The notes under the pieces are model-generated. The model was not told the DNA's origin. It saw nothing but the letters and a program-made list of their open reading frames with translations, and searched no databases. A stretch of DNA of 64,000 nucleotides, taken from contig NZ_CP095501.1 of NCBI RefSeq assembly GCF_023100725.1, positions 2,108,001 through 2,172,000 of the forward strand, in the 5' to 3' direction. A program made the translations under genes and the position numbers. Of the stretch, positions 27,364 through 36,512 are shown piece after piece. The stretch's first letter is position 1; every line of letters starts with the position of its first letter. The DNA is from Arthrobacter antioxidans (GTDB lineage: Bacteria > Actinomycetota > Actinomycetes > Actinomycetales > Micrococcaceae).

Positions 27364-28839
27364 GTGCAGCACCACCGGACCGAGACCCACGACACCTGGC
27401 TGGAACGCGAAGCCCTCGCCGAAGCCATGATCCCGCTCATCGGGCGCCTGTACCGCGACAACAACGTCGTCACGAGCATCCACGGACGCAGCCTCATCAA
27501 CAAGTCGACGATGAACATCCTCAAGGCGCACCGCTTCGCGAGGCGCATCACCACCGAGGAGCTGCGCCTCGAGGACACCGCTCCCCTGCTGCAGATGCTC
27601 GCCGACCTGGACCTCGGCGCCGCCGCGATCGACATCGGACGCCTCCGCTTCGCCTACGACCGCGCCGGGGACGGCCGGACCCTCGAGGAGTTCGTCCGCG
27701 CGGAGCTCGCCGACATCGTCGGCCGGGGCGGGCGCGACGAGCGCACGAGCACCGACGTCGTCCTCTACGGTTTCGGGCGGATCGGGCGCCTCGTGGCCCG
27801 GCTCCTCATCGAGAAGGCCGGCGGCGGCCACGGACTGAGGCTGCGCGCCGTCGTCGTCCGCCGGGGCTCGGACAACGACCTCGCCAAGCGCGCGAGCCTG
27901 CTGCGCCGCGACTCGGTGCACGGCCCCTTCGAGGGGACCATCCAGGTCGACGAGGCGTCGAACACGATCACCGCCAACGGGATCCGCATCCAGGTGATCT
28001 ACTCCGACGATCCGGCATCCATCGACTACACCGCGTACGGCATCCACGACGCGATCGTCGTCGACAACACGGGCCGCTGGCGCGACGCCGAGGGCCTGTC
28101 CCAGCACCTCAAGAGCCGCGGGGTGGCGAAGGTCCTGCTGACCGCCCCCGGCAAGGGCAGCCTGAAGAACATCGTGCACGGCATCAACCACGCCGCCATC
28201 GAGGACACCGACCGCATCATCACCGCGGCGTCCTGCACCACCAACGCGATCACGCCCGTCCTCAAGGCGGTCAACGACCGCTTCGGCGTGGTCCACGGGC
28301 ATGTGGAGACCGTCCACTCCTTCACGAACGACCAGAACCTGATCGACAACTTCCACCACGGCGACCGGCGCGGGCGCTCGGCGGCACTGAACATGGTCCT
28401 CACCGAGACGGGAGCGGCGACGGCGGTGGCGAAGGCCCTGCCCGAGCTTGCCGGCAAGCTGACCGGCAGTTCCATCCGCGTCCCGACCCCGGACGTTTCC
28501 ATCGCCATCCTCAACCTCACCCTCGAGCACGGGACCACGAAGGAGGAGGTCAACACCTACCTCCGCGAGATGTCCCTCCACTCGGGCATGCGCAAGCAGG
28601 TGGACTACATCGACAGCCCGGAGGTGGTCTCGACGGACTTCGTCGGCTCGCGCCGCACGGGCATCGTCGACGGCCTCGCGACCATCGCCGACGGCACCTA
28701 CCTCGTCCTGTACGTCTGGTACGACAACGAGTTCGGGTACAGCTGCCAGGTGGTGCGGGTCCTCGAGGAGATGGCCGCGGTGCACCCGCCGTCCTACCCC
28801 GTCGCGGACCTCGAGGCTGCGGTGGCAGCGCACCCCTGA
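27364..28839 (+). CDS. gap: Glyceraldehyde-3-phosphate dehydrogenase, long actinobacterial form
   Basis: NAD(P)-dependent GAPDH of central carbon metabolism. The Rossmann motif GFGRIGR is at 136-142 and catalytic Cys291 sits in SCTTN. The product (491 aa) carries about 130 extra N-terminal residues compared with the usual 330-340-aa enzyme, a form I recall as a second GAPDH in actinobacteria. The GTG at 27364 with AGGA upstream is chosen; the long open frame further upstream is antisense to the DsbA-family gene and not coding. Direction (glycolysis or gluconeogenesis) cannot be read from sequence. Confidence 0.88.
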   Translation: MQHHRTETHDTWLEREALAEAMIPLIGRLYRDNNVVTSIHGRSLINKSTMNILKAHRFARRITTEELRLEDTAPLLQMLADLDLGAAAIDIGRLRFAYDRAGDGRTLEEFVRAELADIVGRGGRDERTSTDVVLYGFGRIGRLVARLLIEKAGGGHGLRLRAVVVRRGSDNDLAKRASLLRRDSVHGPFEGTIQVDEASNTITANGIRIQVIYSDDPASIDYTAYGIHDAIVVDNTGRWRDAEGLSQHLKSRGVAKVLLTAPGKGSLKNIVHGINHAAIEDTDRIITAASCTTNAITPVLKAVNDRFGVVHGHVETVHSFTNDQNLIDNFHHGDRRGRSAALNMVLTETGAATAVAKALPELAGKLTGSSIRVPTPDVSIAILNLTLEHGTTKEEVNTYLREMSLHSGMRKQVDYIDSPEVVSTDFVGSRRTGIVDGLATIADGTYLVLYVWYDNEFGYSCQVVRVLEEMAAVHPPSYPVADLEAAVAAHP

Positions 28840-28939
28840 CGCGGCCGGGGACGATGCCGCGCAGACGAACCACGGCAGCACCCTGCGTCGACCAGTCAGG
28901 CAGGTCCCTCCGTGCACGTTCTGAGGGTGCCGCTCACCA

Positions 28940-30424
28940 TCAGGCCTGGTCCGCCCCGCTGCGAGCCTCGCGCAGCGCGCCGGGAGCAGCCGGCGTGCCG
29001 TCAAGAGCACAGTGCGTAGGATGATCGCTGTCCGCCAGGGCGGGGTTCCGAATGGTGACAGCCGCAAGAATGCCGCTGAGCACCAGGATGACCGCGCCGA
29101 TGATGCAGGCGGCGTCGAATCCTGCCTGGAACACGTGCGGGTTGCTGTAGGCGTCGCCGGTCAGTCCCACGGCGGCCGGCAGGACAGCGATGGCGATCAA
29201 GCCCGCTGCCCGCGCCACAGCGTTGTTCACGCCGGAGGCCAATCCGGCCTGGCGTTCCGGCACGGCGGACAGCGCGGTCGATGTCAGGGGAGCAACGAGC
29301 AGCGACAGGCCGAGGCCGAGCACGATCACCGATGGCAGCACGTCCACGAGGTAGGACGCACCCGGCCCGATCCGCAGCATGAGGACAAGTGCTGCGGCAC
29401 ACAGCAGCGGTCCGACCGCCATCGGTATTCTCGGCCCGATCCGGGAACTGAGCGCACCTGCGCGGGGCGACAGGACGAGCATCAGAGCCGTGATCGGGAG
29501 CATCGCGGTCCCGGACGCCAGTGGGCTGAATCCCGCCACGACCTGGAGATGGACGACGAGCAGGAAGAAGACGCCGCCGAAGACGGCGTAGATGAGGAAG
29601 GTGACGGCGTTCGCGGCGCTGAACTGGCGGTTGCCGAAGATCCGCAACGGAAGCATCGGATGCTCGGTCCGCCACTCGACCACGAGGAAGGCCAGGGCGG
29701 CGGTGAGGCCCAGGGCCCCTGACGCGAGGACAGCCGGAGCGCCGATTCCCTGGGTCGGCGCCTCGATCAGGGCGTAGGTGGTTCCAGCGAGTGCCAGTGC
29801 CCCGAGGAGCGCTCCGGCGACATCGAGGCGGCCGGTTGCATCGGTGTCGCGCGTTTCCGGGACGTGCCGTGCCGCGATCCAGATGGCGGCGGCGGCGATG
29901 GGGACGTTGATGAAGAAGATCCAGCGCCAGGAGAAGCTCTCCACGAGCCAGCCACCGAGGAAGGGTCCGATGGCGGTGGCCACCCCGCCCAGTCCGGACC
30001 AGGCGCCGATGGCCCGCGCGCGGTCCTCACCGGCGAAGCTGGCCTGGATGATGGCGAGACTGCCTGGCGTGAGCAGCGCCCCTCCGACTCCCTGCAATGA
30101 GCGCGCCGCGATGAGCAGGCCGGCATCCGGCGCCAGCCCGCACAGCAGGGAGGCAACCGCGAACCAGACGACACCGACGATGAAGATACGCCGGCGCCCG
30201 AATCTGTCGCCCAAGGAGCCGCCGAGGAGGATGAAGGAGGCAAGGGTCAGGGTGTAGCCGGTGACCATCCACTGGAGTGCTGCGAAGTCGGTGCCCAGGT
30301 CCAGGCCGATCGTCGGCAACGCGATGTTCACGACCGTCGCGTCGATCCCCGCGATACCGGAGCCGAGCACCGTTGCCAACAGGATCCACCGGCCGGACGC
30401 CGTCTTCACGCGGATCTCACTCAT
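28940..30424 (-). CDS. DHA2/EmrB-type MFS drug exporter
   Basis: Major facilitator of 494 aa with the 14-segment DHA2 pattern: DATVVNIALPTI at the start of helix 1, GGSLGDRFGRRR between helices 2 and 3, and an even hydrophobic distribution to the C-terminus. It probably exports hydrophobic drugs or metabolites. The ATG at 30424 has GGTGG upstream; 45 nt of upstream open frame is ignored. It lies 57 bases after the cupin gene and is probably the last gene of a four-gene unit opposed by a TetR repressor. Confidence 0.88.
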   Translation of the reverse strand: MSEIRVKTASGRWILLATVLGSGIAGIDATVVNIALPTIGLDLGTDFAALQWMVTGYTLTLASFILLGGSLGDRFGRRRIFIVGVVWFAVASLLCGLAPDAGLLIAARSLQGVGGALLTPGSLAIIQASFAGEDRARAIGAWSGLGGVATAIGPFLGGWLVESFSWRWIFFINVPIAAAAIWIAARHVPETRDTDATGRLDVAGALLGALALAGTTYALIEAPTQGIGAPAVLASGALGLTAALAFLVVEWRTEHPMLPLRIFGNRQFSAANAVTFLIYAVFGGVFFLLVVHLQVVAGFSPLASGTAMLPITALMLVLSPRAGALSSRIGPRIPMAVGPLLCAAALVLMLRIGPGASYLVDVLPSVIVLGLGLSLLVAPLTSTALSAVPERQAGLASGVNNAVARAAGLIAIAVLPAAVGLTGDAYSNPHVFQAGFDAACIIGAVILVLSGILAAVTIRNPALADSDHPTHCALDGTPAAPGALREARSGADQA

Positions 30425-30481
30425 CGCCCACCGTCCGTCCACGCCCGTCGTGCCTCGGGCCCCAGGCAAAGTATGGCACCG

Positions 30482-30985
30482 TCATGCACGCCGTCCGGCG
30501 AGCAGCCGCCATAGGACGGGTTGCAGGAACTGGGGAGGGCCGACCACGGTCATCGCGCCGGGGTAGCGGAGAAACAGATGTGCGGCCTGCCGCAGGCGGA
30601 GCCCTCCCGTGGGAGTGAGTGCTTCCTCGTCCGCGAGGTCGTGGAGCGCCTCGAAGAAGCCCCTCATCTCCCGGCCCGGCTCGATGCTCACATCGACCAC
30701 GACGGCAGCGCCGGACCGGTTGGCGTAGGTGTGGATCGTCCCGGGCGGAATCTCGACGTCCTCCCCCGCCGTCAGCGTGCGCCATTGCCGCTCCACGCGG
30801 ACCGCCAGACTACCGGCCACGACCGCGAAGAGCTCCGTGGCCGCCGGATGCCGGTGGAGAGGCGGACCGTGGAAATCCGGCGCGAGTTCGAGCCGGAAGC
30901 GCTGGACGGACTCGGACGGAGCGCTGAGGAAGGTCATCGTCTGCCCCGCGCGCGGGTTGAACCGGACGGCAACGGCCCGGTTCAT
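30482..30985 (-). CDS. Cupin-domain protein
   Basis: Protein of 167 aa with a single cupin barrel: PPLHRHPAATELFAVVAG carries the first metal-binding histidines and glutamate, and IPPGTIHTYANRS the last. The C-terminal 50 residues are helical. Its ATG overlaps the stop of the upstream epimerase-like gene as ATGA, so translation is coupled. Function unknown; cupins range from isomerases to small-molecule sensors. Confidence 0.8.
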   Translation of the reverse strand: MNRAVAVRFNPRAGQTMTFLSAPSESVQRFRLELAPDFHGPPLHRHPAATELFAVVAGSLAVRVERQWRTLTAGEDVEIPPGTIHTYANRSGAAVVVDVSIEPGREMRGFFEALHDLADEEALTPTGGLRLRQAAHLFLRYPGAMTVVGPPQFLQPVLWRLLAGRRA

Positions 30986-31905
30986 GACCGGTACCACGCG
31001 ATGGTCTGCTCGATCGCGTCATCCAGGGGCGTCGGTCCCAGGCTGAAGGCCTGTTCGAAACTCGTCGAATCGACGACGTAGGGGTGCTCGAACTCGTACA
31101 TCATCTCGCTGACCTCCCGCATGATCGGGCTCACCAGGCCCAGGACGCGTGCCTGGGGTGGGCGCAGGAAGCGTGTGCGGGCGGCGCCCTGTTGCCCCGC
31201 GAGCTCCCAGATACGTTGGGCGAAGTCCCCTTGGGTGAGCGCTGCCTGCACCGGCGGGATCCAGGCCCTGCCCCATCCCGTCCCGCTCACCCCCAGGCTC
31301 ACCATCGCCTCGGCGACGTCGGGGACGAAGCTGAAGCTGTGCAGGGCGTCTGCCCTCCCCAGGAACTGCATGGGCCGCCCTTGGGCCGCTGTGGCGAAGA
31401 CGGACTTTCCGTTCCGGTCGTAGCCTGCGCCGAAGTAGTGTGACGGCCGCGAGAGCGCGACGCGCAGGAGTCCGTGACGGTGGGCGTCCATCGCGGTGGT
31501 GGCCATGGCCTGGCGTAGGTGCCCTTTCCTGCTGGATGGCACCTCGACGGAGTCCTCGGTCAGGGCGCCATGGCGCGGCGCGCCGTACATGTAGAGGTTG
31601 TCCGCGACCACCAGATCGGCCCTGACGCGGACCGTTGCGTCGATCACGGACTGCTGCAGCGCGGCGAACTCGTCATGCCACCGCGAGTAGGCGGGCTGGG
31701 CGCACTGGTACACCACCGCGCTGCCGTCGAGTGCCCGCGCGAGGCCGTCCGTATCGGTGGCGTCGGCCGTGCGGACCTCGACTCCTGGAGCCGGCTGGGA
31801 CCCTCGGCGGCTGACGAGGCGGGTTTCACGGCCCCGGGCAGCGAGGGCGCGCACAACTGCTGTGCCCAGCGCGCCCGCACCCACGACGGCGTGGACCGTC
31901 TTCAC
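30982..31905 (-). CDS. NAD-dependent epimerase/dehydratase-like protein (atypical SDR)
   Basis: Rossmann protein of 307 aa from a GTG start. The N-terminal VVGAGALGTAVVRAL motif and ADNLYMYG segment place it with extended/atypical SDRs. The canonical YxxxK is not clear; a Tyr lies in NLYMYG, so it may be an NmrA-like or non-catalytic relative. GTGA overlap with the DUF4386 gene upstream and ATGA overlap with the cupin gene downstream show a tightly coupled operon. Confidence 0.78.
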   Translation of the reverse strand: MKTVHAVVGAGALGTAVVRALAARGRETRLVSRRGSQPAPGVEVRTADATDTDGLARALDGSAVVYQCAQPAYSRWHDEFAALQQSVIDATVRVRADLVVADNLYMYGAPRHGALTEDSVEVPSSRKGHLRQAMATTAMDAHRHGLLRVALSRPSHYFGAGYDRNGKSVFATAAQGRPMQFLGRADALHSFSFVPDVAEAMVSLGVSGTGWGRAWIPPVQAALTQGDFAQRIWELAGQQGAARTRFLRPPQARVLGLVSPIMREVSEMMYEFEHPYVVDSTSFEQAFSLGPTPLDDAIEQTIAWYRS

Positions 31906-32651
31906 GGCCGGGCCGCGCTGTTCGTCGGGAGGAGGGGGCGACCGGGGCGCGCCGCGCGGAGGAGGAGCACGGCGCCCAGGACCAGGAACCACAGCTGGAC
32001 GAGCGCGCTGCTGACGCTGATCGCAGCGCCCAGATCCATCCCGAACACCTCGAGCCAGGGCAGCAGCAGGGCGGCCACGACGACGAACCCGAAGGAGCCG
32101 AGCCACGCGGGCACCGTGTGGGACCGGAGGATCGCGACGCACAGGAGGGTGAGGGAGAACGCAGCGAACGCGCTGACGCCCAGCAATTCGCCGATCGCAC
32201 CGCCGAACGTGTTGATGGCATCGAAGACGACCGCTTCGGCGTCGTCCGGTGTGGCGACGTAGCCGGCCGCCAGAGCCGGGAGCACCGTGAGCCATCGGAT
32301 GATGCCGATACTCCGGGCGAGGGTGGAGAGGGCCGCGAACAGGACAGCCAGGCGGGTCAGGGACGAGCCCCCCACGACCTTGGCAACCAATCCGACGACC
32401 GGGAGGAAGGCGATGCTGTACGCGAGATACACGAGGTACCCGACGCGGACGGCGTCCGCCTGCTCGACGATGCGAGGCATGATGCTGGTGGCCGGTTCGT
32501 CGAGACTTGCGGGCCAGTCGATGGCTGCCCCGAGCACGATCAGGGGGACGAAGAGCAGGACCCCGAACAGCAGCGAAGCGGTTCCGGCCGCCACGAGGAG
32601 CCGGCGCGTCGGCACCTGCTGCTCGGGCGGGGCAATAATGGGGTGGTTCAT
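31902..32651 (-). CDS. DUF4386 family membrane protein
   Basis: Membrane protein of 249 aa with about six hydrophobic segments, matching by pattern the DUF4386 family of unknown function (GVLLFVPLIVLG, WPASLDEPA, VRVGYLVYLAYSIAFLPVVG). GGAG precedes the ATG. It is the first gene of the leftward operon and starts next to the TetR palindrome, so it is expected to be repressed by the divergent TetR protein. Confidence 0.75.
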   Translation of the reverse strand: MNHPIIAPPEQQVPTRRLLVAAGTASLLFGVLLFVPLIVLGAAIDWPASLDEPATSIMPRIVEQADAVRVGYLVYLAYSIAFLPVVGLVAKVVGGSSLTRLAVLFAALSTLARSIGIIRWLTVLPALAAGYVATPDDAEAVVFDAINTFGGAIGELLGVSAFAAFSLTLLCVAILRSHTVPAWLGSFGFVVVAALLLPWLEVFGMDLGAAISVSSALVQLWFLVLGAVLLLRAARPGRPLLPTNSAARP

Positions 32652-32670
32652 GACACGACTCCAATCGTGA

Positions 32671-32707
32671 ATATTACCAGTGGTAAGTTACTTACCACTG
32701 GTAATAT
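32671..32707. promoter_or_regulatory. Perfect 37-bp palindromic operator between TetR gene and operon
   Basis: Two 18-bp arms (32671-32688 and 32690-32707) are exact inverted repeats around one central base. Each arm itself contains a smaller dyad: TTACCAGTGGTAA (32674-32686) and TTACCACTGGTAA (32692-32704), centres 18 bp apart. TAATAT sequences at both outer ends can serve as -10 boxes, so bound TetR would block both promoters. Confidence 0.75.
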
Positions 32708-32751
32708 AAGAAGCCGAAAGGCAAGCTGTCAACCCCCCGAGAGGACCCAGA

Positions 32752-33417
32752 ATGGCCCACGTTGCGTCCGATGCGGCCCCCGCACCGCGCACCCAGGCAG
32801 GGCGTCAGCGCTACCACCACGGAGACCTGCGCAATGCCCTGCTCGACGCCGGGCGCGCCGAAGCGCGGTCCGTCGGTGCGGAGTCGCTCACTCTTCGAGG
32901 CGTCGCACGCCGCGCGGGTGTGTCCCATGCGGCTGCCTACAACCACTTCACCGACAAGAATGACCTGCTGCGCGGCATCGCCATCGAGTCGTTCCGGGAC
33001 TTCGCCGGGCTCATCAGGTCCCTGGACCGGACCGAGACGGAGCTCGAGGACCTCGGCGTCCTGTACACGAAGTTCGCGTTCGAGCATCCGGTGGAGTTCC
33101 GCTTCATGTTCCGCCGGGAACTGTGCGCCCCGGAGGGTGAACCCGATCCACTGGCGGAGGCGTCACTCGACGCCCAGGGGGCCTTCGGCGATCGGCTGGC
33201 GGATCTGCAGCGGCGGCAGGTCCTGGTGGCCGGCGATCTCGAGCCACTGCTCCTGGCCGTGTGGAGCCAGATGCACGGCCTGACGACCATCCTGCTCGAA
33301 ACACCGGCCTTCAAGTCCATCAGTCAGGCGGACGCGCTCGGGCTCGCGCGTAGCGGGATGCGCCAGCTCGCGGCGGGCCTCAACCCCCCGGCCCTGCCGC
33401 AACGACCGCCGGCCTGA
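32752..33417 (+). CDS. TetR-family repressor
   Basis: Regulator of 221 aa. The N-terminal helix-turn-helix (LTLRGVARRAGVSHAAAYNHF) is TetR-type, and the remainder resembles the WHG-type ligand-binding domain (TetR_C_33). It starts 45 bases from the large palindrome and diverges from the DUF4386-epimerase-cupin-exporter operon. Autoregulation and control of that operon are inferred. Ligand unknown. Confidence 0.87.
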   Translation: MAHVASDAAPAPRTQAGRQRYHHGDLRNALLDAGRAEARSVGAESLTLRGVARRAGVSHAAAYNHFTDKNDLLRGIAIESFRDFAGLIRSLDRTETELEDLGVLYTKFAFEHPVEFRFMFRRELCAPEGEPDPLAEASLDAQGAFGDRLADLQRRQVLVAGDLEPLLLAVWSQMHGLTTILLETPAFKSISQADALGLARSGMRQLAAGLNPPALPQRPPA

Positions 33418-33462
33418 CGGGACTCCGACGCCCAGCCGGCCGGGTGTCGCGTCAGCGCGGTA

Positions 33463-34755
33463 TCAGGCCGACTTGTTGCGGCGCTTGGAGGCCACCTCGT
33501 GCGAGATGAGGGTGGGTTCGGCGCGCTTTCCGACGACGTCGTCCGTGATGACCACCGTGGCGATGTCCTCGCGGCTGGGGAGGTCGAACATGACCGGCAG
33601 GAGGACCTCCTCCATGATGGCGCGGAGGCCCCGTGCACCGGTTCCCCGGTCCAGCGCGAGGTCGGCGATGGCCTCGAGGGCCTTCGGTTCGAGGACGAGT
33701 TCGACGCCGTCGAGCAGGAACATCTTCTGGTACTGCTTCAGCAGGGCGTTCTTCGGCGCGGTCAGGATCTGCATGAGCGCCGGGCGGTCGAGATGCGTGA
33801 CCGTGGTGATGACGGGCAGCCGGCCGATGAACTCGGGAATGAGGCCGAACTTCAGCAGGTCCTCGGGCATGACGTCCCCGTAGCTCGCCTCCTCGTTCTT
33901 GAGGGAGCTCAGGGGTGCGCCGAACCCGATGCCCTTCCGGCCCGCACGGGAGCCGATGATCTCCTCGAGACCGGCGAACGCGCCGGCGACGATGAACAGC
34001 ACGTTCGTGGTGTCGATCTGGATGAATTCCTGGTGCGGGTGCTTGCGCCCGCCCTGCGGGGGCACGGAGGCCACGGTGCCTTCGAGGATCTTCAGCAGCG
34101 CCTGCTGGACGCCCTCGCCGGACACGTCGCGCGTGATCGAGGGGTTCTCGCTCTTGCGGGAGATCTTGTCGATCTCGTCGATGTAGATGATGCCCCGCTC
34201 GGCCTTCTTGACGTCGTAGTCGGCGGCCTGGATCAGCTTCAGCAGGATGTTCTCGACGTCCTCGCCGACGTAGCCCGCCTCGGTGAGGGCCGTCGCGTCG
34301 GCGACCGCGAACGGCACGTTCAGGCGACGCGCGAGGGTCTGGGCGAGATAGGTCTTGCCACACCCGGTGGGGCCGATGAGCAGGATGTTGGACTTCGCGA
34401 TCTCGACGTCCTCGGTCTCGACCGCGTCGGCCAGCGTACCGGCGGCGCGGGGCCCGTTGCCCGACTGGATGCGCTTGTAGTGGTTGTAGACGGCGACGGC
34501 GAGGGAACGCTTCGCGGGCTCCTGGCCCACCACGTACTCCTGCAGGAAGTCGAAGATCTCGCGGGGCTTCGGCAGCTCGAACGTCCCGAGATCGGCGACC
34601 TCGGAGAGCTCTTCCTCGATGATCTCGTTGCACAGGTCGATGCACTCGTCGCAGATGTACACACCGGGGCCGGCGATCAGCTTCCGGACCTGCTTCTGGC
34701 TCTTCCCGCAGAAAGAGCACTTGAGCAGATCCGTGCTCTCACCAATGCGAGCCAT
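33463..34755 (-). CDS. clpX: ATP-dependent Clp protease ATP-binding subunit ClpX
   Basis: AAA+ unfoldase of 430 aa that feeds substrates to ClpP. The N-terminal zinc-binding domain has Cys13, Cys16, Cys35 and Cys38; Walker A GPTGCGKT is at about 128-135 and Walker B contains IDEID. AAGGGGA precedes the ATG. A terminator hairpin separates it from clpP2, so it probably has its own promoter although it belongs to the tig-clpP1-clpP2-clpX block. Confidence 0.96.
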   Translation of the reverse strand: MARIGESTDLLKCSFCGKSQKQVRKLIAGPGVYICDECIDLCNEIIEEELSEVADLGTFELPKPREIFDFLQEYVVGQEPAKRSLAVAVYNHYKRIQSGNGPRAAGTLADAVETEDVEIAKSNILLIGPTGCGKTYLAQTLARRLNVPFAVADATALTEAGYVGEDVENILLKLIQAADYDVKKAERGIIYIDEIDKISRKSENPSITRDVSGEGVQQALLKILEGTVASVPPQGGRKHPHQEFIQIDTTNVLFIVAGAFAGLEEIIGSRAGRKGIGFGAPLSSLKNEEASYGDVMPEDLLKFGLIPEFIGRLPVITTVTHLDRPALMQILTAPKNALLKQYQKMFLLDGVELVLEPKALEAIADLALDRGTGARGLRAIMEEVLLPVMFDLPSREDIATVVITDDVVGKRAEPTLISHEVASKRRNKSA

Positions 34756-34831
34756 GGTTCAATCCCCTTAGGTTTATCGCGATTGCTATGACCACTGTAG
34801 GCCACCAGCCCGTGGGAGCCAGTATCAAAAG

Positions 34832-34859
34832 GCCCGTGGTGCCATGCGGCACCACGGGC
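34832..34859 (-). terminator. Terminator between clpP2 and clpX
   Basis: A perfect 12-bp stem (GCCCGTGGTGCC/GGCACCACGGGC) with a 4-base loop, followed on the minus strand by TTTTGAT. It would end the clpP1-clpP2 transcript before clpX. Confidence 0.7.
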
Positions 34860-34916
34860 GAGCAGCGGGTCGGGTGGCGGATCCGGAGTCGGCCGACTCG
34901 TGGATCCGCCGTCCGG

Positions 34917-35591
34917 CTACGGGGTGTTGATCTTCGGCGGCGTGATCTTCCGGGAGGTCAGGACCTCGTCGACCAGCCCGTACTCCACGGCGTCGGCCGC
35001 GGTGAGGATCTTGTCGCGCTCGATGTCGATGTTGACCTGCTCGGAGCTGCGGCCCGAGTGGAGGGCCAGCGTGTCCTCGAGCCAGGTGCGCATGCGCATG
35101 ACCTCGTTGGCCTGGATCTCCAGGTCGGAGGCCTGCCCGCCCTGTCCTCCGGAGAGGGCCGGCTGGTGGATCAGCACGCGGGCGTTCGGCAGGGCCAGGC
35201 GCTTGCCCGGCGCTCCCGCGGCCAGCAGGACCGCTGCGGCACTGGCAGCCTGGCCGAGGCAGACGGTCTGCACCTCGGGCCGGATGAACTGCATGGTGTC
35301 GTAGATCGCCGTCATGGCCGTGAAGGAACCACCGGGCGAGTTGATGTACAGCGTGATGTCGCGCTCGGGGTCCGTGGACTCGAGGACGAGCAGCTGGGCC
35401 ATGACGTCGTCCGCGGAGGCGTCGTCCACCTGCGTGCCGAGGAAGATGATGCGGTCCTCGAACAGCTTCGTATACGGGTCCTGGCGCTTGAAGCCGTAGG
35501 GCGTGCGCTCTTCGAACTGGGGAAGGATGTAGCGGCTGGTCGGCAGGTTGTGCGCCGACGATCCCGCTGCTGCCTGGAATTCGTGGTTCAT
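34917..35591 (-). CDS. clpP2: ATP-dependent Clp protease proteolytic subunit ClpP2
   Basis: Serine protease subunit of 224 aa with catalytic Ser117 (GQAASAAA), His142 (HQP) and Asp193 (ERD). It begins 46 bases after clpP1; actinobacterial ClpP1 and ClpP2 form a mixed barrel. GGAGACACC lies just upstream of the ATG. Confidence 0.94.
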   Translation of the reverse strand: MNHEFQAAAGSSAHNLPTSRYILPQFEERTPYGFKRQDPYTKLFEDRIIFLGTQVDDASADDVMAQLLVLESTDPERDITLYINSPGGSFTAMTAIYDTMQFIRPEVQTVCLGQAASAAAVLLAAGAPGKRLALPNARVLIHQPALSGGQGGQASDLEIQANEVMRMRTWLEDTLALHSGRSSEQVNIDIERDKILTAADAVEYGLVDEVLTSRKITPPKINTP

Positions 35592-35637
35592 GGTGTCTCC
35601 TGTAGGACGACTGGTGAAGAGAGGGGCTGGGCGCGGA

Positions 35638-36264
35638 CTAGGCGGTCTGGTCGGTTCCGCCGCCGCCGGCCACGGAGCCCGAGTGCGCGGAGATGTGGTC
35701 GAAGAACCCGTATTCGAGGGCTTCCTGGGCCGTGAACCACTTGTCGCGGTCGTTGTCCTTCAGGATCTTCTCGACGGTCTGGCCCGTCTGTTCCGCCGTG
35801 AGCTCGGCCATGACCCGCTTCATGTGCAGGATCAGCTCGGCCTGGATCCGGATGTCCGTCGCGGTTCCACCGATGCCGCCGGACGGCTGGTGCATCAGGA
35901 TCCGGGCGTGGGGCGTCGCGTAGCGCTTGCCCTTCGTGCCCGAGGAGAGCAGGAACTGGCCCATCGAGGCGGCGAGGCCGGTGGCCACGGTGACGACGTC
36001 GTTGGGGATGAACTGCATGGTGTCGTAGATCGCCATGCCGGCGGTCACCGAACCACCGGGCGAGTTGATGTAGAGGAAGATGTCGCGCTCGGGATCCTCG
36101 GCCGACAGCAGCAGGAGCTGTGAGCAGATGGCGTTCGCGTTGTCGTCGCGGACCTCCGAACCGAGCCAGATGATGCGCTCCTTGAGGAGCCTGTTGTAGA
36201 TGTAGTCGTCACGACCGCCCATCTCGGGGCCGGCCATGCTCGGGGTGCTTGGTTCGGTTGCCAT
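35638..36264 (-). CDS. clpP1: ATP-dependent Clp protease proteolytic subunit ClpP1
   Basis: Serine protease subunit of 208 aa with catalytic Ser100 (GLAASMGQ), His125 (HQPSGG) and Asp174. The ATG at 36264 is chosen with GAGAGG upstream; an open in-frame stretch to 36393 has no support. Partner of ClpP2, next gene downstream, and separated from tig by a terminator. Confidence 0.94.
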   Translation of the reverse strand: MATEPSTPSMAGPEMGGRDDYIYNRLLKERIIWLGSEVRDDNANAICSQLLLLSAEDPERDIFLYINSPGGSVTAGMAIYDTMQFIPNDVVTVATGLAASMGQFLLSSGTKGKRYATPHARILMHQPSGGIGGTATDIRIQAELILHMKRVMAELTAEQTGQTVEKILKDNDRDKWFTAQEALEYGFFDHISAHSGSVAGGGGTDQTA

Positions 36265-36454
36265 TGACGTTAACCTCTCACTCTGGCGGGCCGCTGCCGC
36301 TTCGGCCGACCCGTCCGTTTGTCTCTCCTTGGACACTAACCCGCTGGCCTCACGAATTGCTCCCGCTCCGGGAACTGTTCGCTGACGGCGCACGGTCGCA
36401 CGGGCCCCGTCCGGACGCCGTTCGCCGAGGGCTCTCGCCCGTTTCCCGGGGGCT

Positions 36455-36499
36455 TAAAACAGGCAGCGGCGCCGCCGCCCGAGGGCTACGGCACCGCTG
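36455..36499 (-). terminator. Terminator after tig
   Basis: An 11-bp stem with one G-U pair (36464-36474 with 36489-36499), followed on the minus strand by CTGTTTTAA. Confidence 0.7.
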
Positions 36500-36512
36500 T
36501 CTTCGCTGCTGG

